A stretch of 23,507 bases of DNA from IMG/VR virus record IMGVR_UViG_3300032236_001949, positions 1 to 23,507 of that record. The stretch is one strand, 5' to 3'. The notes beneath the pieces are model-generated. The model saw only the letters and a program-made list of their open reading frames with translations. It was not told the DNA's origin and did not search any database. Of the stretch, positions 18,572 through 23,507 are shown piece by piece (position 1 is the first letter of the stretch; each line of letters starts with the position of its first letter). Source of the stretch: a virus. A program made the position numbers and the translations under genes.

Positions 18572-18940
18572 ATGAGAGTATTAGTTTTTGGCGATAAAAA
18601 CTGGAAAGACTATAACGAATTAATAAGACAAGTTAGTGTCTTGTTAGACGATAGAAAACATTTTTATCCAGAAGATAAAGATTATGTATTTATACATAAG
18701 GGGCTTCAAGGTGCTGAAAATATGATAACTGAATATATTGGTAAGACAGAAAAGTTCCTTAGACAAAAAGGATATAGGATTAAAGAAGAATTAATTAGAG
18801 ATAAATCATCGTTTTCAGATGTAACAATGATTGAATCTCAACCAGATTTTGCATTGGTTTTTGGTATTTCACCAAGAAATAAATCATGCATAGAATTATT
18901 GGAATCTTTTATGGTTCCATATAAACATGTTAAAGAATAA
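18572..18940 (+). CDS. SLOG / DUF2493-like Rossmann protein
   Basis: A 122-residue protein with the look of the YspA/DUF2493 branch of the SLOG superfamily: MRVLVFGDKNWKDYNEL as the first strand and helix, then VFIHKGLQGAENMITEY, where family members have V-x-H-G-x-x-x-G-A-D. FALVFGISPRNKSCIELL is the later strand. The family is thought to bind nucleotides or their derivatives. The second motif is partly degenerate (HKGLQGAEN), so ligand specificity may have changed. A Shine-Dalgarno GAGGAA lies at 18561-18566. It stands between a terminator and the groES promoter. Confidence 0.72.
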   Translation: MRVLVFGDKNWKDYNELIRQVSVLLDDRKHFYPEDKDYVFIHKGLQGAENMITEYIGKTEKFLRQKGYRIKEELIRDKSSFSDVTMIESQPDFALVFGISPRNKSCIELLESFMVPYKHVKE

Positions 18941-18942
18941 GC

Positions 18943-18971
18943 TTGACAGCAGCTTATTACAATGATACAAT
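18943..18971 (+). promoter_or_regulatory. Consensus promoter of the groES operon
   Basis: TTGACA at 18943-18948, a 17-base spacer and TACAAT at 18966-18971. The expected +1 is about 18978, giving a short leader with Shine-Dalgarno AAAGGA (18989-18994). It probably drives the overlapping gene chain to 21369. Confidence 0.88.
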
Positions 18972-18999
18972 ATATAACAACTACTAACAAAGGAAAATA

Positions 19000-19308
19000 A
19001 TGACAAATATTAAACCGCTTGGCAGTTTAATTTTAATCAAAGTAGAAGAAGAAAAAGATAAGACTACAAAATCAGGTTTAGTTATTGCTGCTACAGTTAT
19101 TGATTCAGCATTAAAAAGAGCTAAAGTAGTTGCAGTAGGTCCAGGTGATTACCATAGTAATGGTGACCTACATTCAATACCGCTAAATATTGGTGATACA
19201 GTTATTTATTCACCAAATCACGTTACAGAAATTGAAGATGAAAGTGGAGAAAAGCTTCACTTTATTAACTGGAGACAACTCTTCGGAATGGAACAAAACA
19301 ATGCCTAA
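19000..19308 (+). CDS. groES: GroES-family co-chaperonin
   Basis: A 102-residue Cpn10. The protein opens with IKPLGSLILIKVEEEKD. Residues 16-33 form the mobile loop that docks on GroEL (KTTKSGLVIAA), followed by AKVVAVGPGDY and IGDTVIYSPNHVTEI. It would cap the host GroEL and adapt folding to phage proteins, as gp31 does for T4, though it is closer in sequence to bacterial GroES. No groEL is present in the window. First gene of the operon; it overlaps the next by 8 bases. Confidence 0.94.
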   Translation: MTNIKPLGSLILIKVEEEKDKTTKSGLVIAATVIDSALKRAKVVAVGPGDYHSNGDLHSIPLNIGDTVIYSPNHVTEIEDESGEKLHFINWRQLFGMEQNNA

Positions 19309-19531
19309 GATCGTACTTGATTATGAAGCAGCACACAACTTTGTAGAAAAAAATAAATCAAATGGTTTTTTCTGGGATGGCTATACAATTGTAAAGTGGT
19401 CTCCAAGTAACAATGGTTACATGCAAAAAAACGGTATGTTTAAAAACAATCGTTGGGGCTACTCAAATCGCTACAACCTAAAGGCAAATGGCACTTGGGA
19501 GCTTAGCGATAAGTATGTCAAATTTATTTAG
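19301..19531 (+). CDS. Small conserved phage protein, unknown function
   Basis: A 76-residue protein from ATG 19301; a longer frame upstream lies within groES and is rejected. The pattern GFFWDGYTIVKW, then NGMFKNNRWGY, then GTWELSDKYV suggests a small beta sheet. I recall similar small proteins in actinophage operons near WhiB genes. It overlaps groES by 8 bases and the WhiB gene by 17. Confidence 0.78.
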   Translation: MPKIVLDYEAAHNFVEKNKSNGFFWDGYTIVKWSPSNNGYMQKNGMFKNNRWGYSNRYNLKANGTWELSDKYVKFI

Positions 19532-19841
19532 TTTTTTAGGTATTGATGAGCTGGATTTAAAATGGTATCATCTTGCTGCTTGTAATGGAATGACTGTAGA
19601 TTCTAATTTTGATTGGTTTTATGATTTATATGAAACTGATAAAGAAGCTGCAAAACAAGTTGATGAGATATGCATTCATTGTCCAGTAATAAAACAATGC
19701 CACTCAGCAGGAGTGTCTGGAAAAGAAAAGGGTGTGTGGGGAGGAGTTTATATGGATCTTGGTAGACCAGATAAGCAACACAACTCACACAAAGATAAAG
19801 AAACTTGGAAGAGATTAAAAAAGCTTCATGGAAAAAATTAA
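19515..19841 (+). CDS. WhiB-family iron-sulfur regulator
   Basis: A 108-residue Wbl protein starting at ATG 19515, preferred over an upstream non-ATG start. Four Cys ligands for a 4Fe-4S cluster are C23, C53, C56 and C62 (AACNG, EICIHCPVIKQC). The family turn motif is GVWGGVY (73-79), and a basic C-terminal tail (KETWKRLKKLHGK) follows for DNA contact. Wbl proteins bind the primary sigma factor and are essentially restricted to Actinobacteria and their phages, so this is the strongest host marker here. In phages such proteins may redirect host transcription or affect superinfection. It overlaps the next gene by 14 bases. Confidence 0.96.
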   Translation: MSNLFSFLGIDELDLKWYHLAACNGMTVDSNFDWFYDLYETDKEAAKQVDEICIHCPVIKQCHSAGVSGKEKGVWGGVYMDLGRPDKQHNSHKDKETWKRLKKLHGKN

Positions 19842-20106
19842 ATATACTACAGAGATGGCTAAAAAGATTCGTGGAATTAAACCTCCAGTTAAGAATCTTA
19901 TTCTTGACATAAGGGCAAGACCAAATTATCTTGCACTTACAGTATATGAAAGTAATATCATGGAGTATAACGAATCTCAAAGAATGCAAGTTATGGAGTA
20001 TCTCTTACTCGTTAGAAGTTTAATTCAATCTTTTGGTACATCATGCGAAATAGAAGGGATGAAATATACTGATGAGCAAGCAAGATCCAGACGAAGAAAT
20101 GCATGA
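19828..20106 (+). CDS. Conserved phage protein, unknown function (92 aa)
   Basis: A 92-residue protein with a basic N-terminus (MAKKIRGIKPPVKN) and a beta strand and helix (PNYLALTVYESNIMEYN, then QVMEYLLLVRSLIQSFG). It ends in an Arg-rich tail (EQARSRRRNA). No family recognised. It is placed in the overlapping operon between WhiB and a small beta protein. Confidence 0.75.
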   Translation: MEKIKYTTEMAKKIRGIKPPVKNLILDIRARPNYLALTVYESNIMEYNESQRMQVMEYLLLVRSLIQSFGTSCEIEGMKYTDEQARSRRRNA

Positions 20107-20293
20107 GGAAACAATAACTTATGTATATTTGCCATATGATGGCATATATGGAACAGTAATAAATCATGGTGCATGGGCATCATTAATTCAATACTATCAG
20201 GATGGTGTTGAGTACACGATAGAAATTCCAAACGATGAATTTAATATTGTGGATGAAATTGGAATCGGATATGAAACAGGAGAAAACTTTTAA
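20072..20293 (+). CDS. Small beta protein, unknown function
   Basis: A 73-residue acidic protein. Its core TYVYLPYDGIYGTVINHG, then QYYQDGVEYTIEIPNDEFN resembles a small SH3-like barrel common in unannotated actinophage genes. The ATG at 20072 gives a 35-base overlap; ATG 20099 (8-base overlap) is the alternative and would remove the nine acidic N-terminal residues. It ends in a TAATG overlap with the zinc protein. Confidence 0.75.
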   Translation: MSKQDPDEEMHEETITYVYLPYDGIYGTVINHGAWASLIQYYQDGVEYTIEIPNDEFNIVDEIGIGYETGENF

Positions 20294-20523
20294 TGGTTTG
20301 CTATGGTTGCGGTAAGCAAAGAAATGAATTGCATCCCAAGAAATCAGATGTCATGAAGGGTGTACAGCTTTTTATGTGTCAGATTTGCATAGATCTAAAA
20401 CATGAGCCAAGATGGGTAATTATTTTGGGAAGTCGTCAAAATGGACCAGAATCGGTAAGAGATTATATAGTCAAAAGACTATATACTGGAAGAGATATTA
20501 CAGGAGAAGAATTAATTGCTTAA
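20293..20523 (+). CDS. Zinc-finger protein, small conserved phage type
   Basis: A 76-residue protein with a four-Cys zinc knuckle, C3/C6 (MVCYGCGKQR) and C29/C32 (FMCQICID). The tail WVIILGSRQNGPESVRDYI follows. I recall this arrangement from actinophage proteins of unknown function. It overlaps the thioredoxin start by 8 bases, and its last codons carry that gene's Shine-Dalgarno (AGGAGAAG). Confidence 0.8.
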   Translation: MVCYGCGKQRNELHPKKSDVMKGVQLFMCQICIDLKHEPRWVIILGSRQNGPESVRDYIVKRLYTGRDITGEELIA

Positions 20524-20812
20524 AGTAACTGATGATGTAAATGAATTTAAACAAGAAGATTCTTGTGTAGTTTATTTTACTGCTGCATGGTGTGGTCCAT
20601 GTAAGGCATTAAAGCCACAATATGGACGGGCTGCAGTAATGGATCCTGAAACTAACTATTATATGCTTGATGTTGACAAAGTTGACCCTAATGCGATACA
20701 ATATTATGGTATTCAAAGCATCCCGCAAGTTTTTGTTATGGAAAAAGGCGAGATCAAAAAGTCTATACAATCAAGAACAGCAGAATCTATTCTAGAGGAA
20801 TTAGGTAAATGA
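20516..20812 (+). CDS. Thioredoxin
   Basis: A 98-residue thioredoxin with the active site W25-C26-G-P-C29-K and the cis-proline P70 (GIQSIPQVFVM). The fold is complete with strands VVYFTAAW and YYMLDVD. The start is TTG 20516, with Shine-Dalgarno AGGAG near 20502; the first in-frame ATG lies too far inside the fold to be the start. It would reduce disulfides, ribonucleotide reductase or the phage's own Cys-type peroxidase at 1943. It overlaps the Ntn hydrolase gene by 4 bases. Confidence 0.94.
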   Translation: MLKVTDDVNEFKQEDSCVVYFTAAWCGPCKALKPQYGRAAVMDPETNYYMLDVDKVDPNAIQYYGIQSIPQVFVMEKGEIKKSIQSRTAESILEELGK

Positions 20813-21369
20813 CAACAATCGTTGCAGTAGTAAAAAATGGTAATGTAACTATGGGTGCAGACTCTCAAGTTACAGATGATTCAAGACCTAATATGCATGC
20901 TAGAATGGAAAAGATTACAAAAAATAATGGTTGGCTAATTGCAGGTAGTGGTGATTCAACACCATGCGATATTTTTCAACACATATTTATTCCTCCAGTT
21001 CCAAATTCAAATGAAAGAAAAGATCTTTACAAATTTATGATTACTAAATTTGTTCCAGCAATGCGTGAGGCATTAGAAGAAAATGGTTGGAAAGAAGACG
21101 ATAAAGATCCATCAAGTGGATTTTCTATGCTCTTTGCATTTGATGGAGAAGTTTTTGATATAGGTAGTGACTTTAGTGTATTGCTGAATAGCGACGGCAT
21201 ATATGGAGTTGGTAATGGTTCTAAAATCGCTATTGGTGCGTTGTACGCTGGGGCTTCTGTAGAAAAAGCTCTGGAAATTGCTGCTATCAACGATATTTAT
21301 ACATCTGGTCCTTTTCAGATTGTAAGGCAACAAAAGGTTGGCGATAAAAAGCTTAAAAAGCCTGAGTAA
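20809..21369 (+). CDS. HslV / proteasome-beta-like Ntn hydrolase
   Basis: A 186-residue Ntn-fold protein closest to HslV. It begins MTTIVAVVKNGNVTMGADSQ; the nucleophile would be Thr2 after Met removal, with D18 (GADSQ) and K35 (MEKITKN) as partners, then WLIAGSGDSTPCDI. HslV normally assembles with the HslU ATPase into a protease; no HslU is seen here. Proteasome-like peptidases of this kind recur in actinophages. It may degrade host proteins or act as a regulated amidase. It is the last gene of the operon; 125 bases of non-coding DNA with the next promoter follow. Confidence 0.9.
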   Translation: MTTIVAVVKNGNVTMGADSQVTDDSRPNMHARMEKITKNNGWLIAGSGDSTPCDIFQHIFIPPVPNSNERKDLYKFMITKFVPAMREALEENGWKEDDKDPSSGFSMLFAFDGEVFDIGSDFSVLLNSDGIYGVGNGSKIAIGALYAGASVEKALEIAAINDIYTSGPFQIVRQQKVGDKKLKKPE

Positions 21370-21402
21370 TTGCTGTGAATAATTGAATACTCGTCAGTAC
21401 GT

Positions 21403-21432
21403 TTGACACAAAGCAAGTATGTAAGATAAAAT
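21403..21432 (+). promoter_or_regulatory. Promoter of the secreted surface protein
   Basis: TTGACA at 21403-21408, an 18-base spacer and TAAAAT at 21427-21432. The leader of about 55 bases contains a small hairpin, TATCC/GGATA (21459-21463 with 21471-21475), and a Shine-Dalgarno AGGAAA before ATG 21495. Confidence 0.78.
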
Positions 21433-21494
21433 AAAGCATTGGTTACATTTGTAGCCATTATCCTGTACAGGGATACTAACTAGATAGGAAAACA

Positions 21495-22553
21495 ATGAAC
21501 GTAACAAAGAAGATCGCTCTTGCAACTGCTGCAGCCCTTGCAATCGTAGGCGTTTCAACAGTTGCTCACGCTACACCGCTTTCGGTAACAGTAGCAGGAG
21601 TGGCAAACACAACAACAACTGCAGCACCAAAGACAGTTGCAGTTCCTGCATCAAATGTAATTGATTCATCAAATACAGTAGCTCTTGCTGCTACAGCAGA
21701 CACAGGAACAGTAGTTAACTATGTTGCATCAGGCGTAAAGCTTGTTTCAGCACTTAACACAACTCTTGCACCAGTTTCTGTTGCATCAGGTGTATCATCA
21801 CTTTCAGTAACATCGCAGGGATCTGCAGTTACTGTATATGCTTACACAACATCAGTAGCAGTTGGCTCAGTAACCATTACAAATGGTGCATACTCAACAA
21901 TTGTATACATTCAGGGAACAGCTGGAGTTGCAGCAAATGTTGCAGTTTCAGTTCCATCAGCAACAGCAGTAGGAACTGTTCCAACAATTTCTGTTTCAGC
22001 AACAGACGTATTTGGAAATCCAGTTGCTTCTGAAACTATTTCTGTAACTTTGATCGGAGCAACATTTTCTGATGCATCAATCACTAAGAATCTTACAACT
22101 TCTGCAGTAACTTCTGCAGCAGGTGTTACACCAGTTACAGTATTAGGTTCGGCAACAGGAACTCTTGCTACAGCAGTAGCAGGTACAGTAACTGTAGTTG
22201 CAACAGATTCTTCAATTGCAGCAACAGCAACAGGACTTCCTGCAGCAGTCAAGTCAGCAATTGGTACATTTACAGTATCTGATCTTGGATCACAAATTGT
22301 TGCACTTAATGCACAAATTTCATCACTTACTGCACAACTTGCATCAGCAACTTCTGCATTAACAGCAGAAAAATCAGCACATGCTGCTGATGTTGCTTCA
22401 GCAAAGTCTGCATCAGATGCAGCAACAACCGCTCTTACACTTGAGAAAGCAGCACATGCTGCTGATGTTGCTTCAGCAAACAAAGCATACCTTGCTTTAG
22501 TTGCTAAGTACAATGCTCAAGCTAAGAAGTTTAAGTTTGCAGCAATTAAGTAA
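21495..22553 (+). CDS. Secreted Ala/Thr/Val-rich surface protein with Ig-like and coiled-coil parts
   Basis: A 352-residue exported protein. The signal peptide (MNVTKKIALATAAALAIVG, cleavage near AHA) is followed by Thr/Ala-rich beta sequence. An Ig-like domain is suggested at about residues 150-250 (ISVSATDVFGNPVASETISV, typical of bacterial Big domains). A coiled coil (QIVALNAQISSLTAQLASA) comes next, then two repeats of AHAADVASA and a basic end (KYNAQAKKFKFAAIK). It looks like a host cell-wall or adhesin protein rather than a virion part. Its G+C is clearly higher (31 of 60 bases in 21541-21600). With its own promoter and terminator it forms a one-gene moron. Confidence 0.82.
   Translation: MNVTKKIALATAAALAIVGVSTVAHATPLSVTVAGVANTTTTAAPKTVAVPASNVIDSSNTVALAATADTGTVVNYVASGVKLVSALNTTLAPVSVASGVSSLSVTSQGSAVTVYAYTTSVAVGSVTITNGAYSTIVYIQGTAGVAANVAVSVPSATAVGTVPTISVSATDVFGNPVASETISVTLIGATFSDASITKNLTTSAVTSAAGVTPVTVLGSATGTLATAVAGTVTVVATDSSIAATATGLPAAVKSAIGTFTVSDLGSQIVALNAQISSLTAQLASATSALTAEKSAHAADVASAKSASDAATTALTLEKAAHAADVASANKAYLALVAKYNAQAKKFKFAAIK
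22375..22405 (+). repeat. 31-base direct repeat, copy 1
   Basis: Bases 22375-22405 are identical to 22450-22480, 75 bases apart, so the period keeps the reading frame. They encode the repeated AHAADVASA segment of the coiled-coil region and could change copy number by slippage. Confidence 0.9.
22450..22480 (+). repeat. 31-base direct repeat, copy 2
   Basis: The second copy of the in-frame repeat in the secreted protein gene. The surrounding 25-residue unit is also similar (ALTAEKSAHAADVASA and ALTLEKAAHAADVASA), indicating tandem duplication of a helical unit. Confidence 0.9.
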
Positions 22554-22569
22554 GTAATACAACTAAGGA

Positions 22570-22598
22570 GGGTGGATTATTATTAATCCACCCTTTTT
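22570..22598 (+). terminator. Strong intrinsic terminator
   Basis: GGGTGGATTA (22570-22579), loop TTAT, TAATCCACCC (22584-22593), then TTTTT. Ten perfect pairs close the secreted-protein unit. Confidence 0.95.
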
Positions 22599-22606
22599 GG
22601 TATAAT
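22598..22606 (+). promoter_or_regulatory. Extended -10 promoter fused to the terminator
   Basis: TGGTATAAT at 22598-22606 is a full extended -10 (TGn-TATAAT). It begins at the last U of the terminator; the -35 region would fall inside the hairpin and is not conserved. The +1 is expected near 22612. Confidence 0.72.
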
Positions 22607-22611
22607 AAATA

Positions 22612-22845
22612 ATGAATAGAGGTGTTATTATGCATGATCATAAAAAAGATACTAATAAAAAATCATTGTTTAAAACAATGACTTGGTATGTTGCACATAT
22701 AGTTGTTGCAACTTCGGTTGCATTTATAGTAACACATAGCTTAAGGATAGCAGCCACTTTAGCGTCTGCAGAGATTGCTTGGGAAGCATTTCTTTTTTAT
22801 GGCCATGAGAGAGCTTGGGCCAAATGGGGTAAACATTTTAAATGA
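22612..22845 (+). CDS. DUF2061 small membrane protein
   Basis: A 77-residue membrane protein. KSLFKTMTWYVAHIVVATSVAFIVTH gives the conserved S-x-x-K-T-x-T-W entry and first membrane helix. AATLASAEIAWEAFLFYGHERAWAKWG gives the second helix and the diagnostic Y-x-HER-x-W end of DUF2061. Function is unknown in any organism. Start choice: ATG 22612 lies where the promoter would begin transcription (leaderless), while ATG 22630 is 5 bases after GAGGTG (22619-22624) and may be the real one. It overlaps the next gene by 4 bases. Confidence 0.87.
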   Translation: MNRGVIMHDHKKDTNKKSLFKTMTWYVAHIVVATSVAFIVTHSLRIAATLASAEIAWEAFLFYGHERAWAKWGKHFK

Positions 22846-23420
22846 TTAAAGAAGATGAACTAATCTCTTTACTTTCTGAATCAATAAATAATGAAAAAAT
22901 TCTTTTTGTAAAAGATGCTTTTAATTTAAATTGTGATTGGAATAAAATTGTTTTATTATTAGATAAAAAATTTAATTCTGCAAAAAATATAAAAGCGAAA
23001 GCAAATATTCAAATTAATTCTACAAATGGTAGGGTAACAGATATATTAGATTACGAAAGTTTGTTTTTTCATGTATGGCATATAGAAAATAAAGAAGAAA
23101 ATAATATGGAAATTTTTCCAGAATTACAATTATTTAATGAAAATATTTTAAATAAAATAAATTACAATAACTTTGGATTAAAAGCTTCAATTACTTTTGT
23201 TAGTAATGGGCATGTAATAAGAGAGCATGCTGACATACATCACTCTTTGTTTTTAGGTGCTTTAGGAACTTCTAATATTACGATAAGAGACAAAGAAAAT
23301 ATTGTAAAAGATTATGAATTAAATGCAAATGATTTAATGCTAATTCCAAAAGGTTTTAATCATACAGTAATTTCGTATGTTCCACGAGTTTCTTTTATAT
23401 ATGATTCAGAGGTTAAATAA
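22842..23420 (+). CDS. Cupin-type Fe(II) dioxygenase-like protein
   Basis: A 192-residue protein with a C-terminal cupin or JmjC-like half. The metal site is H129-x-D131 (IREHADIHHS) and H174 (IPKGFNHTVIS), with a turn ELNANDLMLIPKG between the strands. The N-terminal half is helical and not recognised. The HxD...H arrangement fits a Fe(II)-dependent oxygenase, but no clear 2OG-binding Lys or Arg is assigned, so a non-catalytic cupin is possible. It is very AT-rich (hand count 12 of 60 G+C in 22861-22920), like the two 2OG oxygenases elsewhere. Confidence 0.75.
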   Translation: MIKEDELISLLSESINNEKILFVKDAFNLNCDWNKIVLLLDKKFNSAKNIKAKANIQINSTNGRVTDILDYESLFFHVWHIENKEENNMEIFPELQLFNENILNKINYNNFGLKASITFVSNGHVIREHADIHHSLFLGALGTSNITIRDKENIVKDYELNANDLMLIPKGFNHTVISYVPRVSFIYDSEVK

Positions 23421-23421
23421 A

Positions 23422-23507
23422 ATGAGTAATCAATTATGGTCATGGGCATTATCAGCAATTGGAGTTATAGGTATTTACCTAACAGGACGCAAAAATTGGC
23501 GGGGATA
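23422..23507 (+). CDS. 5' end of a small membrane protein
   Basis: From ATG 23422 to the window edge, 28 residues: MSNQLWSWALSAIGVIGIYL, then TGRKNWRG. I recall this N-terminus from a frequent small actinophage membrane protein with three or so membrane helices and no known function. It starts right after the cupin gene, with one base between stop and ATG. Confidence 0.7.
   Translation, partial: MSNQLWSWALSAIGVIGIYLTGRKNWRG

Noticed and set aside
21911-22513. A 200-codon frame on the - strand opposite the secreted protein gene
   Set aside because: It is a shadow produced by the Ala/Thr/Val-rich codons of the + strand gene. The + strand frame has a signal peptide, promoter, Shine-Dalgarno and terminator.

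Overview
This window is a 23.5 kb piece of an AT-rich tailed-phage (Caudoviricetes-type) genome. Almost every gene is on the + strand, tightly packed with 4-35 base overlaps. The host is most likely an actinobacterium. The sequence shows a WhiB-family regulator (19515), a small Cys/His protein of an actinobacterial family (12012), an HslV/proteasome-like Ntn hydrolase (20809) and several small proteins that resemble actinophage proteins. Combined with the low GC content, this points to a freshwater acI-like (Nanopelagicales) or similar low-GC host; that last step is inference.

Layout. 1-1935: end of an unknown gene, a DUF6065-like gene and a 2OG-Fe(II) oxygenase. 1943-5183: glutathione peroxidase, then a DNA-processing block (Cas4/RecB-like nuclease, zinc proteins, RuvC-like resolvase, HTH protein, DUF1599 protein, FmdB-like protein). 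5176-8351: packaging genes, with a second 2OG oxygenase lodged between the small and large terminase subunits. 8353-11859: very AT-rich accessory block of two tandem SGNH-like paralogues and a carbamoyltransferase. 11904-13319: ten tRNA genes, one small zinc protein and three structured non-tRNA spacers. 13381-15151: structural-type genes, including a collagen-like fibre. 15157-16315: structured 5' leader with a textbook H-type pseudoknot over a 42-codon gene, a holin-like protein, Dps, then tRNA-Lys and tRNA-Arg. 16379-18503: secreted subtilase and low-complexity proteins. 18572-21369: dense operon with SLOG-like protein, GroES, WhiB, zinc protein, thioredoxin and Ntn hydrolase. 21495-23507: secreted Ala/Thr/Val-rich surface protein in its own transcription unit, DUF2061 membrane protein, cupin-type dioxygenase and a partial membrane protein.

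Themes. (1) A redox/iron set: peroxidase, thioredoxin, Dps and three different Fe(II) oxygenases. (2) A proteostasis set: GroES, HslV-like peptidase, secreted subtilase. (3) A decoration set: carbamoyltransferase, two SGNH proteins, oxygenases. (4) Twelve tRNAs suited to AT-rich codons, including a rare tRNA-Ile(UAU) and a UAA-anticodon tRNA with no long variable arm. (5) Recognisable TTGACA/TATAAT promoters, at least four of which place the start site on or next to an ATG without a Shine-Dalgarno, implying leaderless mRNAs. (6) The word GCGGG/CCCGC is clearly over-represented for such an AT-rich sequence.

No integrase, repressor, CRISPR array or insertion sequence was seen. Portal, capsid and tape-measure genes are outside the window.
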